Shown in pieces: positions 1-8,185 of a stretch of 64,000 nt of DNA (the first letter of the stretch is position 1; every line of letters starts with the position of its first letter). The notes under the pieces are model-generated. The model was not told where the DNA came from. It did not search any database and worked only from the letters and a program-made list of their open reading frames with translations. The stretch is from assembly GCF_003347635.1 (NCBI RefSeq), contig NZ_QDFY01000003.1, positions 62,001 through 126,000 on the forward strand, read 5' to 3'. Origin of the DNA: Sphingosinicella terrae (GTDB taxonomy: Bacteria; Pseudomonadota; Alphaproteobacteria; Sphingomonadales; Sphingomonadaceae). The position numbers were made by a program, and so were the translations under genes.

Positions 1-2
1 CG

Positions 3-731
3 CGCATGCTCGCCGGTGCCAATGTGGACGTCGAGCTGCTCAGCCCCGATCTCGACCGGCTCGGCGCCATCGGCCTTCGCCGTCACGCCGGCCGCGCCAC
101 GATCCTCGTCGGCTGTGGCCCGCTTGGGCTGCGTCAGCGGGCGCTGAAGCGCGCTTTCGATCTTGTCGTCTCGGTGCCCGTCCTGCTCCTGTTGCTGCCG
201 CTGCTGACGCTGGTCGCCGCGGCCATCCGCCTCGATTCCCCGGGCCCCGTCCTCTTTCGCCAGCCGCGGATGGGGAGGGGCAACCGCCTGTTCGGCATGC
301 TCAAGTTTCGAACGATGCGTGCGGAGGCGACGGATACGGCCGGCGACCGCTCGACCGCGCGCGACGACGACCGGATCACCCGGGTGGGACGGCTGCTCCG
401 CCGCACCAGCCTCGACGAGCTGCCCCAACTCCTCAACGTGCTGAGCGGTGAGATGAGCCTGGTCGGGCCGCGCCCGCACGCGCTTGGGTCGACCGCGGAG
501 GACGCGCCTTTCTGGCTGATCGAGGAGCGCTACTGGGATCGCCACGCCATCAAGCCCGGCATGACGGGCCTTGCCCAGATACGGGGATATCGGGGCGCCA
601 CAGCCTGCCGGTCCGACGTGACCAATCGGCTCCAGGCCGATCTCGAATATCTCGACGGCTGGAGCCTGGGCCGCGACATCTCCATCCTCGTCCGAACCCT
701 GAACGTGCTGGTCCATCGCAATGCCTATTGA
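3..731 (+). CDS. Undecaprenyl-phosphate sugar phosphotransferase, 5' partial
   Basis: Priming sugar transferase of exopolysaccharide synthesis. This family moves a sugar-1-phosphate onto undecaprenyl phosphate at the inner membrane. Counted from the ATG at 6, a hydrophobic segment spans about residues 52-74, followed by the family blocks RQPRMGRG (86-92), MLKFRTM, DELPQLLNVLSGEMSLVGPRPH (in 138-158) and KPGMTGLAQIRG (183-194). The frame is open to the left edge, and about 50 residues precede the membrane segment. The family often carries an N-terminal membrane or CoA-binding-like region, so the ATG at 6 is probably internal and the gene starts outside the window. It overlaps the next gene by 11 bases, so the two are probably one transcript. 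The transferred sugar cannot be read from sequence. Confidence 0.9.
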   Translation, partial: RMLAGANVDVELLSPDLDRLGAIGLRRHAGRATILVGCGPLGLRQRALKRAFDLVVSVPVLLLLLPLLTLVAAAIRLDSPGPVLFRQPRMGRGNRLFGMLKFRTMRAEATDTAGDRSTARDDDRITRVGRLLRRTSLDELPQLLNVLSGEMSLVGPRPHALGSTAEDAPFWLIEERYWDRHAIKPGMTGLAQIRGYRGATACRSDVTNRLQADLEYLDGWSLGRDISILVRTLNVLVHRNAY

Positions 732-2034
732 AGTGCCTGCCGGAATGCCGGTGGATGGCCTGACGCCCCCGCCGGCGCGCGTTGCACCGGCCCGCGGGGA
801 CGTAGCCCATGCGGTGTGGCTGCTGGTCGCGCTTGCGCCCTTCCTCTTCGCCTTAGCGAGCTGGAACCCGTCCGGAGAGCGGCGCATCGGCCAGGCCCTC
901 GCTCTCGGACTTTCCCTGCCCATCACGCTGATCGAACTGCTGGTCATCGTCCTGGCCCTGGCGTCCGGCTTCGAGATCCGCCGCACGCTCGGCGCGATGC
1001 CCGCCTGGGCGAAACTGCTCCTCGCGACCTTGCTCGCGGTGGCGATCGGCACGGCTTTGACCGCCGTCATCCCGGCGCGCGCCTGGATCCGCACCGCTCA
1101 GCTCGCCATCCACCTGCTGTTCGGGCTGAGCGCCTGGCATCTGTTCCGGACCCGCTGGGCGGGGCTGGCCTCGTCGGCCTGGTGGTGGATCACCATCGGC
1201 ACCTGCCTCTACGTCGCCATGGTGGCGGCCTGGGTCTTTGCAGTCCATGACGAGCCCCGGTTCGACTGGAAGAGCTTCGGTCTCGCCGTCGGCCATATCC
1301 GGCAGACCGGCTTCTACTCGGCCGCCGGTGCTGGCGCGGCGCTGGGCCTCGCCGCCATCGCTCGCAGCCGAAGCGGCTATGCGCTCGCCGTGGCGGCTGC
1401 CACCCTGCTCGTCGCCTTGTCATGCTGGTCCGGGACGCGCGGCTCGCTCTTCGCCGTGTTCGCAGCGTTCGCCGCGGGCCTCGTCTTCCTGCCCTCGATG
1501 CGCAATCGGCGCGCCGTCGTCGCCTTGGTGATCGCCCATATCGGCGGCGCCCTGGTCTCGCTCCTCCACCAGGCGCCGCATGCCTTTTACGGGCTGTGGC
1601 GCATCTCGGAGACGGCGGCGGCGACGGGCGCCGACGAGCTCGCCACCGGGCGCCTGCGCATGTGGGCGGCCTCGTTCGATGCCATCCTCGAGCGGCCGCT
1701 GTTCGGCTGGGGCGAGAGCCAGTTCCTCGTCGCCGTCCCGAGCTGGGGCCAGTTCAACCATCCTCACAACATTCTCGTCCAGGTGCTGGTGCAATGGGGA
1801 ATGGTCGGCTTCATGTGCTGGCTGGTGCTGGCGGGCTGGCTCGGCTGGCGCTTCCTCGCCGCCGCGCGCGCCGGCGGTCCGGCGCTCGTGCCGCCTTTTC
1901 TCGTCGCCGCTTCGCTGGCGACGATGGCGATGTACGAAGGTGCGCTCTATCATCCCTATCCCTTCATGATGGTGGTACTCGCGCTTGCATTCGTGCTGGC
2001 TTCGCCGCCTCCGATCCAGCTCAGGGGCCACTGA
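721..2034 (+). CDS. O-antigen ligase / Wzy-type polymerase family protein
   Basis: Integral membrane protein of 437 residues with about ten or more hydrophobic segments. It carries the Wzy_C signature region: a WSGTRGSL block near residues 236-243 and, in the large loop, GWGESQF followed by NHPHN (346-350) and further membrane segments. Members either polymerise lipid-linked oligosaccharides or ligate polymer onto an acceptor in the periplasm. The neighbours (priming transferase, methyltransferases, a flippase on the other strand) favour the exopolysaccharide polymerase role. The family call is firm, but polymerase versus ligase cannot be settled here. The ATG at 721 lies inside the end of the upstream gene, which suggests translational coupling. 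Confidence 0.85.
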   Translation: MPIEVPAGMPVDGLTPPPARVAPARGDVAHAVWLLVALAPFLFALASWNPSGERRIGQALALGLSLPITLIELLVIVLALASGFEIRRTLGAMPAWAKLLLATLLAVAIGTALTAVIPARAWIRTAQLAIHLLFGLSAWHLFRTRWAGLASSAWWWITIGTCLYVAMVAAWVFAVHDEPRFDWKSFGLAVGHIRQTGFYSAAGAGAALGLAAIARSRSGYALAVAAATLLVALSCWSGTRGSLFAVFAAFAAGLVFLPSMRNRRAVVALVIAHIGGALVSLLHQAPHAFYGLWRISETAAATGADELATGRLRMWAASFDAILERPLFGWGESQFLVAVPSWGQFNHPHNILVQVLVQWGMVGFMCWLVLAGWLGWRFLAAARAGGPALVPPFLVAASLATMAMYEGALYHPYPFMMVVLALAFVLASPPPIQLRGH

Positions 2035-2035
2035 C

Positions 2036-2758
2036 ATGGCGACCATATTCCAGTCTGACCCAGCCGCACCCACGCGCCCTCTGCGCCCCCACGATCTCGG
2101 CAACCGCTTTCGGCAGGCGCGGATGCGCGCGTTCCTGATGCTGATCGAGCCGCTGAGACTTCGGCGGCTCGGGCGGCCACTGAAGATTCTCGATCTGGGG
2201 GGCACGGCCGCTTATTGGCGGGCTTTGCCGGGACTCTACGGCGCCGACGATGTCGAGATCACGATCCTGAACCTCGATGGAGAGACGGGCAGGGACGCCA
2301 ACCTGCTGGTCAGGCAGGGCGACGCACGCGCCGTCGACTTTCCCGACAGCTCCTTCGACGTCGTCCATTCGAACAGCGTGATCGAGCATGTCGGTCCGTG
2401 GAACGACATCGCGCGAATGGGCGCGGAGGTCCGGCGCCTGGCGCCCGCCTTCTTCATCCAGACGCCCAACGTCTGGTTCCCGATAGAGCCGCATTACAAG
2501 CTTCCGTTCGTCCACTGGCTTCCCGAACAATCGCGGATCGGCGCGCTGAAGGCGCTGGGCCGCCTGCCGAGGAGTCTCTCCGCGGGAGAAGCCACCATGG
2601 CGGTCCAGCGTATCTGCCTCCTCAGCGCAGCGCAGCTGGCTGACCTCTTCCCGGAAGCCCGGATCTGGCGGGAAAAGGTCGCCGGCTTCACGAAGTCGCT
2701 GGTGGCGATCCGCGGCGAGGTTGGTTCAGCCGCCGAAGCAGGGAAGTCGGCGAAATGA
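2036..2758 (+). CDS. Class I SAM-dependent methyltransferase
   Basis: A 240-residue protein. The start is the ATG one base after the TGA of the polymerase gene; upstream in-frame starts would overlap that gene and add no domain. The SAM-binding glycine loop is ILDLGGT (51-57), and DVVHSNSVIEHVG (around 111-123) is the post-motif II acidic/VIEH block typical of Methyltransf_11-type enzymes. Its place between a polymerase and another methyltransferase suggests modification of the repeat-unit sugar or of a lipid-linked intermediate. Substrate unknown. Confidence 0.8.
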   Translation: MATIFQSDPAAPTRPLRPHDLGNRFRQARMRAFLMLIEPLRLRRLGRPLKILDLGGTAAYWRALPGLYGADDVEITILNLDGETGRDANLLVRQGDARAVDFPDSSFDVVHSNSVIEHVGPWNDIARMGAEVRRLAPAFFIQTPNVWFPIEPHYKLPFVHWLPEQSRIGALKALGRLPRSLSAGEATMAVQRICLLSAAQLADLFPEARIWREKVAGFTKSLVAIRGEVGSAAEAGKSAK

Positions 2759-3408
2759 CCGCCTGGCAGGACATGTATCGCAAGGTCCGCGGGACGATCC
2801 CGACCCCGGCGCGCAACCTTGGCGAGCTCTTCCTCTGGCGGGAGAGCTTCCTGCGTTCGACCGGATGGACCCGCAGCCGACGCGAGGGCGCGGCCGTCGA
2901 TGTCGATGGCGATCCGATACCCTGGTACACCTATCCAGCCATCCGATTTCTCGAGGATCGCATTCCTCCCACCACTCGCTTGTTCGAATTCGGGATGGGC
3001 AATTCCACGCTCTGGTGGAGTCGCAAGGCAAAGCAGATCATTACCTGCGAAGGGGATCAGGGCTGGTTCGACCGCATTGCCTCGCAGATGCCGGACAATG
3101 TCGAGGCGCTCCTGATCCCCGATAGCGATTCCTACGTCCGCGCGGCGGTCGATCGGGGAGGCCCCTTCGATATTGTCGTGGTCGATGGGCGCCGCCGGGT
3201 GCGCTGCTGCCGAAACAGCCTGCCGGTGATCTCGCAAGCGGGGGTCGTCATCTGGGACGACTTCCACCGGCCTTATTATCACGAGGGGCGGGCATTCCTC
3301 GCCGAAGCCGGTTACCGCGAGCTGCCCTTCTGGGGCATGACGCCGATCACCGCCCGCGAATCCTGCACGTCGATCTTCTACAGGACCGGAAACCTGCTCG
3401 GAATCTAG
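2755..3408 (+). CDS. Putative SAM-dependent methyltransferase, exopolysaccharide locus
   Basis: A 217-residue soluble protein that overlaps the previous gene by ATGA. A Rossmann-like block FEFGMGNST (77-85) is followed by ITCEGDQGW, FDIVVVDGR and VVIWDDFHR. This order of glycine loop, acidic end of beta-2 and a D-containing beta-4 fits a class I methyltransferase of the type that modifies polysaccharides. It lacks the EH block seen in its neighbour, so the two are different enzymes. Its stop codon TAG shares the bases CTAG with the stop codon of the convergent flippase gene. Substrate unknown. Confidence 0.65.
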   Translation: MTAWQDMYRKVRGTIPTPARNLGELFLWRESFLRSTGWTRSRREGAAVDVDGDPIPWYTYPAIRFLEDRIPPTTRLFEFGMGNSTLWWSRKAKQIITCEGDQGWFDRIASQMPDNVEALLIPDSDSYVRAAVDRGGPFDIVVVDGRRRVRCCRNSLPVISQAGVVIWDDFHRPYYHEGRAFLAEAGYRELPFWGMTPITARESCTSIFYRTGNLLGI

Positions 3409-4766
3409 CGGGGCGCCGCACCGCCCCACGAGCCGAGGCGAGCCGCGAGGCGCAGCGCGATCGGCGCGAAGCCGATGACGAGCATGGCCGCCGCCTGCGC
3501 CCACAGGAGGCCGGCGAGGCCGAGGTCCTGCATCGCGACCAGGCCCGCTCCGAGGCCGCCCAGGCCGGCGACGAGAAGATGCTGGCTCGGCCGCCGTCCG
3601 TCGCCCAGGGCGAGGAGCATGAGATAGTAGAGCTGTGCGCCCATGTGGAAGGCGGCCATGGCCCCGAACGCGGCAAAGAGGAGGGCGTCATCCGCTGGTG
3701 CGAGCCCGAGCCAATGCTTCATGACGGCGCCGCCGCCGACGGCGATGGCGATTCCGATCAGTGAGAGACCGCCAAGGATGAACACGGCGGTTCGCCGTCC
3801 CGCCTCGAACAGCCAAGCCCGGTCTCCCGAAGCGGCGGCATGGCTGAGCGTCGGCAGGACTGGATTGAGCAGCGCCAGCAGGAAACCGTGGAGGATCTGG
3901 AACAGGCGGACCATGCCCCCAACCAGTGCGCCGGCGCTGAGCCCGAAAGCCTGGGCGGCGAGATAGATGGAGCCCTGCAGATGAAGGGCGACGCCACCCT
4001 GGGCGACACTCCAGCCGAGCGCCCGGCGCATCGTCCCGGCAGCGGTTTGCCGATCGAGCGGCCGACGGTCCGGGCCGGACCAGCGCTCGCGCGGCAGGAA
4101 GGCCAGGTTGACGCCCTGGACCAGCGGATAGAGCACGTAAGTGGCGACGAAGAAGGCGGGGATATTGGGCGAGAACGCCCAGGCCAGTCCGATGCCGGCA
4201 AGCGCCGCCGCCGAGCCGATCAGGCTGAACAGGTTGTTGAGATGATTCTCCTCATAGCCGGTGCGGACACCCTCGACCCAAGCCAGGAAGTAGGTGGCGA
4301 AGATGAGCAGCAGGATCGCCGCGATGCCGCCCCTTGCTTCGTCCAGCAGATCGGGCGAAGCGCGGCCGAACAGGACCGAAGGATCGAGCACGAACGCCGC
4401 GCCGGCAACGGCAAGCATGGCGGCAATGCCCAAAGCGATCGAGAGCAGACAAGCGCTCCACGCCTCCGCTCTCGCTGCCGCGAGGTCCCCCCGGCCTCGG
4501 GCGCGGGCGATTCCGATCGAGGCTGCCGGCACGATGGCGCGTGCCGGCAGGCAAGCCACTGCGCCGACAGCGCCGAGCACGAGCAGCGCGCCGAAGCGCT
4601 CCGCACCGAGGGTGAAGGCGACGATCGGAAGGGCGGACAACTGCACGATCGCGGCCGCACTCTTGGATATCCCGGCCGTCGCGTAGGAGAGCCAGATGCG
4701 TCGCCGCCGCACGCGTCCATGCGCCGCTGCGGCCGGCCGGCCGACCGCTTCACCGATCATCGCCAT
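3405..4766 (-). CDS. Polysaccharide flippase (Wzx/MATE-type transporter)
   Basis: A 453-residue membrane protein with roughly 12 hydrophobic segments and an Arg-rich cytoplasmic N-terminus. The first helix block reads KSAAAIVQLSALPIVAFTLG, as in PST/Wzx family proteins (TIGAERFG-type turn after helix 2). It would flip undecaprenyl-linked repeat units across the inner membrane. It lies 6 bases downstream of the WecG-type gene on the minus strand, so the two probably form an operon. It faces the polymerase-methyltransferase block. Wzx proteins are poorly conserved, so the call rests on topology, the N-terminal block and context. Confidence 0.8.
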   Translation of the reverse strand: MAMIGEAVGRPAAAAHGRVRRRRIWLSYATAGISKSAAAIVQLSALPIVAFTLGAERFGALLVLGAVGAVACLPARAIVPAASIGIARARGRGDLAAARAEAWSACLLSIALGIAAMLAVAGAAFVLDPSVLFGRASPDLLDEARGGIAAILLLIFATYFLAWVEGVRTGYEENHLNNLFSLIGSAAALAGIGLAWAFSPNIPAFFVATYVLYPLVQGVNLAFLPRERWSGPDRRPLDRQTAAGTMRRALGWSVAQGGVALHLQGSIYLAAQAFGLSAGALVGGMVRLFQILHGFLLALLNPVLPTLSHAAASGDRAWLFEAGRRTAVFILGGLSLIGIAIAVGGGAVMKHWLGLAPADDALLFAAFGAMAAFHMGAQLYYLMLLALGDGRRPSQHLLVAGLGGLGAGLVAMQDLGLAGLLWAQAAAMLVIGFAPIALRLAARLGSWGGAAPR

Positions 4767-4772
4767 CGCCGC

Positions 4773-5543
4773 CTAGGATTCCGCCGGCAGCCGGATGGCC
4801 GCCCGGCCCAACAGGCGGGCGAACGCTGCCCGTGCCAGGATCACCGCAAAGGCGACATTGGTCGAAGTGTAGCGCCAGAACATCTTGCGCGGCTCCTGGA
4901 GGAGACGGTGGAGCCATTCCAGCCCGTGGCGCTGCATCCAGACCGGCGCGCGAGGGACCGACCCGGCGAGCACGTCGACCGACCCACCGACGCCCATGAC
5001 GAACGGAATGTCGAGCCGATCCCGGTTCTTGAGGAGAAATCGCTCCTTGCGGGGCGTCGGCATGGCGACGAAGAGGCAGTCGGCCTCACAGCCGCGGATG
5101 AGCTCGACGACGTCCGACTCCTCCTCGACGGAGAAATAGCCGTCCCTGAGACCGGCGAATTCGAGGCCGGGCCAGCGCCGGCGCGCCGCCTGCGCCGCCT
5201 GCTCGAGCACCTCGCGGCGCGCACCGAGAATGAAGGGCCGCAGCCCGAGCTCCGCGCATCTGTCCAGCAGCATGAACATGAGGTCGACCCCGGCGACCCG
5301 CTCCGCATCCTTCCGGCCGAACAGGCGGAGCGCGAGCACCAGTCCCATGCCGTCCACGCCGATGATGTCGGCGGCGATGACGTCGCGCCGCAGCTCCGCA
5401 TCCCGGCGCATCCTGACGAATTTGGCGACGTTCATCGCGACATGGGTCAATGGCTGGCGGGAACGCATCGCTTCCACCGCCCGGTCCACCGTGTCCCGCG
5501 CCGAGAGAAGGTCCATCGACGTGCCGAGGAACTCGATCCTCAA
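4773..5543 (-). CDS. WecG/TagA/CpsF family glycosyltransferase
   Basis: A 256-residue GT26-family enzyme that adds a sugar to a lipid-linked acceptor on the cytoplasmic face. Family blocks are visible in order: THVAMNVAKFV (38-48), ADIIGVDGMGLV (58-69), RVAGVDLM, LRPFILGARREV, a C-terminal MPTPRKERFL (about 160-169), then GVGGSVDVLAG and RAPVWMQRHGLEWLHRL. The last three are the classic CpsF/TagA/WecG ending. It is the first gene of the leftward pair with the flippase. A 14-base perfect palindrome lies about 95 bases upstream of its ATG. Confidence 0.92.
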   Translation of the reverse strand: MRIEFLGTSMDLLSARDTVDRAVEAMRSRQPLTHVAMNVAKFVRMRRDAELRRDVIAADIIGVDGMGLVLALRLFGRKDAERVAGVDLMFMLLDRCAELGLRPFILGARREVLEQAAQAARRRWPGLEFAGLRDGYFSVEEESDVVELIRGCEADCLFVAMPTPRKERFLLKNRDRLDIPFVMGVGGSVDVLAGSVPRAPVWMQRHGLEWLHRLLQEPRKMFWRYTSTNVAFAVILARAAFARLLGRAAIRLPAES

Positions 5544-5637
5544 GGGCCTTGCTCTCCCGTCCCATCGCGCAGTGGGCCGTCCGTCAGACGGCGTCCGGTT
5601 CGGGACTAATCCAGAACGGTAAACAACGGCTTAGGAT

Positions 5638-5651
5638 TTGCACCGGTGCAA
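5638..5651. promoter_or_regulatory. 14-bp perfect palindrome, possible LacI/GalR-type operator
   Basis: TTGCACCGGTGCAA is a perfect palindrome with a central CG step, the shape of many LacI/GalR-family operators. It lies about 95 bases upstream of the WecG-type gene and downstream of the PDZ-hydrolase gene. No LacI-family gene is in the window, so the link is only by sequence shape. The rest of the gap (5544-5741) shows nothing else clear. Confidence 0.3.
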
Positions 5652-5741
5652 CGTGGCCGACAGGGCGCAGCCGGTGAAGAACCGACCGCGCCGCCGCCCG
5701 CCGGAGGGGAAGTTCCAGCGCGGCCGTCCGTCCGGCAAATT

Positions 5742-7151
5742 TCAGCCGGAGCTCGCGCTGCTACGATCGGGCGCGGCCTGGGGGACGGGCGCGGCCGCCA
5801 TCGCCTCGCCGATCCAGTCGATCACCGCCTGCGCCACTTCGGGGTTGAACGCCGGCTGGAACGGGGACCCCGTCCGGGCCCGGGCACGGACCTCCTCGCG
5901 GGTGCCGATCAGCTCGAAGCCGTGGCCGGTGCCGGGAATGCCGAAATAGCGCGCCGTCCCCGGCCGGTAATGATTGACGATGTCGGCGATCAGCCGGTGG
6001 TCCTCGTCGTCGAGGGCGACCATGTCGGACTCGCCGTAGAGCGATAATACGCGGGTGCGCGCGTCTCGCCAGGCGGAGACCAGCGGCTGGTGGGCGAGAT
6101 CCTGGTCATATTTGAAATGGCGCCCGAAGACGTTGTCGCCGCCGTCCCAGTTGAAGCTCTCGCGCAGCCCGGTGGCATAAGCGGGGTCGAGGGCGGCGAT
6201 CTGCGCCGGCGTTCGCCGCTCCCGATAGAAGAGCCGGAAGACGTCGCGATAGGTCTCGGCCTGGCGCACTACCTCGACAGGATCGGCGCCGGTGGTGAGG
6301 AAATTCTGGATGACGCTGATGTCCCAGTGATAGTCGGCCCAGTTGCGCACCACCGTGCCGTAGACGGCGACTCCGCGCGGGGGCTGCTCGGCCGCCAGCA
6401 TCGGCGCCTGCAGGCCGCCGAGCGAATGTCCGAAGAGGAAGATCCGCTCCGCCGGCACGCCGCGGGCCTCTGTCAAATGGCGATAGGCCGCGCGGAAGGC
6501 ATCGAGCTCGGTCTCATAGTCGATCGCCGAGCAATGCGGGGTGTCTCGGCTGTCGCCGATCCCCGGTTTCTCCACCCGGTAATAGCCGATGCCGGCGCGC
6601 AGCAGCGCCTCGCCCATGCGGCGATAGGGATGGTCGGGGCTCGGGGATTCGGCGCTGGCGCAGGTGAAGCCCTGGATCAGGAACACGACCGGCGGCGACG
6701 GCCTGCCCTCGGGCAATGCGAGCAGGTCGCGCAGCCTGCCGCCGCGCCACGGCACGACACCGTAATCGACCGTGGCGCCGTCATAGCTTTCGCGCGGACG
6801 CGGCGCCGCCGGGCCGCTCAACCGCATCTCGCGTCCGCCGCGCCGGACGGTAAGGGTTACCGGCACGCCCTCGTCGAGGCGGGAGGCGTAGGTGACGAGA
6901 TCGTCCGAGGAGGCGATCGGCTGGTCACCGGCGCGGACGACGACATCGCCCTCGCTGACACCGATCGTCGCGGCCGTGCCGCCGGGGATCACCTGGGTGA
7001 CGGTGGCGCCGCCCGGGCTCTGGCGCTCGGCCGCCATGGCGATGCCGAGGAAGGATCGGCGGGGGAGATCGTCCGGAGCCGACCAGGCGGGCGTGGCGGC
7101 GAGGCAGAGGAAGGCGGCGGCGGCGCCGAGCAGGGTGCGGATGGGGGTCAT
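5742..7151 (-). CDS. Secreted PDZ domain-alpha/beta hydrolase fusion
   Basis: The ATG at 7151 opens a signal peptide (TLLGAAAAFLCLAATPAWSA, cleavage near residue 25); upstream in-frame codons extend into non-signal sequence and are not needed. The predicted product is 469 residues. Residues about 34-112 form a PDZ domain (FLGIAM, VTQVIPGGTAA, GVSEGDVVV, VTLTVRRGG). A serine hydrolase domain follows, with the nucleophile elbow GHSLGG (241-246, Ser243), an acidic candidate in YGESDMVALDD, and GTGHGFE as the catalytic His region. Likely an exported esterase or peptidase of the alpha/beta hydrolase fold. The substrate is unknown. No partner gene is close on the same strand except marR, 64 bases upstream. 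Confidence 0.85.
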   Translation of the reverse strand: MTPIRTLLGAAAAFLCLAATPAWSAPDDLPRRSFLGIAMAAERQSPGGATVTQVIPGGTAATIGVSEGDVVVRAGDQPIASSDDLVTYASRLDEGVPVTLTVRRGGREMRLSGPAAPRPRESYDGATVDYGVVPWRGGRLRDLLALPEGRPSPPVVFLIQGFTCASAESPSPDHPYRRMGEALLRAGIGYYRVEKPGIGDSRDTPHCSAIDYETELDAFRAAYRHLTEARGVPAERIFLFGHSLGGLQAPMLAAEQPPRGVAVYGTVVRNWADYHWDISVIQNFLTTGADPVEVVRQAETYRDVFRLFYRERRTPAQIAALDPAYATGLRESFNWDGGDNVFGRHFKYDQDLAHQPLVSAWRDARTRVLSLYGESDMVALDDEDHRLIADIVNHYRPGTARYFGIPGTGHGFELIGTREEVRARARTGSPFQPAFNPEVAQAVIDWIGEAMAAAPVPQAAPDRSSASSG

Positions 7152-7215
7152 CCGCTCGGCATAGCAGTCGCAAGGCTCGACCGGTTGATCGATCTTGCGA
7201 AATTCGGGCCGTCGA

Positions 7216-7668
7216 TCAGTTGGAAAGCGCCCCGGCGGCGGCGTCGAGCCCTTCGCGCAGGCCGTCGGCCAAATCGGGGCCCAGTGCAGCCTCGATCCTG
7301 GAATGCGCCTGCCGCCAGAAGGGCAAAGCCGCTTCGAGGCGTGCCTCACCGGCCGGAGTCACCCACGCCACGCGCGCCCGGCGGTCATCCTCGCGCTGGC
7401 GGATGCCGATCAGACCTTCCCGCTCCAACGGGCGCAGGTTCCGAGACAAAGTGGTGGCATCCATGGCGAGGATGGACGTGAGCCGCGGCATGGGCTGGCC
7501 GTCTGCGCCCCCCATGGCGACGGCGTTGAGGAGCGTCAGCTGGGTTGCCTGCAGCCCGGTCGGCCGAAGCGCCTCGTCATAAGCGCGGGTGATCAGCCGG
7601 GACAGCCGGCGGGTGCGGAAACACAGGCATCCCGCCGTCATGACCTGTGCAGGATCGAAACGCGTCAT
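7216..7668 (-). CDS. MarR family transcriptional regulator
   Basis: A 150-residue winged-helix regulator. Helix 1 contains CLCFRTRRLSRLITRAYDEAL. The recognition region reads TQLTLLNAVA...MPRLTSILAMDATTLSRNLRPLEREGLI, followed by the wing RQREDDRRARVAWVTPAGE. The two Cys of CLC near the N-terminus could be redox-sensitive, as in other MarR proteins, but that is inference. It is transcribed away from the VOC-GST pair, and an imperfect 16-bp palindrome lies 6 bases upstream of its ATG, so autorepression and control of the divergent detoxification genes is likely. Confidence 0.92.
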   Translation of the reverse strand: MTRFDPAQVMTAGCLCFRTRRLSRLITRAYDEALRPTGLQATQLTLLNAVAMGGADGQPMPRLTSILAMDATTLSRNLRPLEREGLIGIRQREDDRRARVAWVTPAGEARLEAALPFWRQAHSRIEAALGPDLADGLREGLDAAAGALSN

Positions 7669-7673
7669 CAGGT

Positions 7674-7689
7674 ACTTGTATATGCAAGT
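7674..7689. promoter_or_regulatory. Probable MarR operator
   Basis: ACTTGTATATGCAAGT is a 16-bp inverted repeat with one mismatched pair. It lies in the 69-base gap between the marR start (7668) and the VOC gene start (7738). On the minus strand the central CATATAC could serve as a -10 element, so binding would occlude the marR promoter. Placement and symmetry fit a MarR dimer site. Confidence 0.6.
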
Positions 7690-7737
7690 TCATCGTTGCA
7701 CCAGTGATGTCCGGCGAATCGTCGAAGGAGAGGGATC

Positions 7738-8148
7738 ATGGAAGAAGGAAAGGTCGGCCCCGACGGCGGCGTGGTGCCGCACATCAGCCTCGATGGAGCC
7801 GCTCGGGCATCCGATTTCTACCAACGGGCCTTCGGCGCCCGCGAGCTCGCCCGGATGCCGGCCGAGGACGGCAAGCGGCTGATCCACTGCCATTTGGAGA
7901 TCAATGGCGGGTCGCTCATGATCAACGACCATTTTCCGGAATATGGGTACGGCCCCCAGCCGTCGAACAACTTCACCATGCATCTCCAGGTCGACGACGT
8001 CGATTCCTGGTGGAACCGCGCGCTCGCCGCCGGTGCCGAGGTCACGATGAAGCTCGAGAAGCAGTTCTGGGGCGATCGCTACGGGCAGCTCCGCGACCCC
8101 TTCGGCGTCCATTGGTCGCTCGGCCAGTCGGAACCCGCCCAGGGCTGA
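7738..8148 (+). CDS. VOC family protein (PhnB/glyoxalase-like)
   Basis: A 136-residue vicinal-oxygen-chelate fold protein of the PhnB-like branch: VVPHISLDGAARASDFYQRAFGA (12-34) opens the first module, then INGGSLMINDHFPE, and the second module ends VTMKLEKQFWGDRYGQLRDPFGVHWSLG. The GDRYGQLRDPFGVHW ending is typical of PhnB-like VOC proteins. Members act on glyoxals, antibiotics or other electrophiles; the reaction here is unknown. A strong ribosome site (GGAGAGG) precedes the ATG. The gene is followed after 37 bases by a GST, so the pair probably handles a toxic electrophile under MarR control. Confidence 0.85.
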   Translation: MEEGKVGPDGGVVPHISLDGAARASDFYQRAFGARELARMPAEDGKRLIHCHLEINGGSLMINDHFPEYGYGPQPSNNFTMHLQVDDVDSWWNRALAAGAEVTMKLEKQFWGDRYGQLRDPFGVHWSLGQSEPAQG

Positions 8149-8185
8149 ACGCCGCCTGGCAGAGACTTCGGGAGAGGATCGAGAC

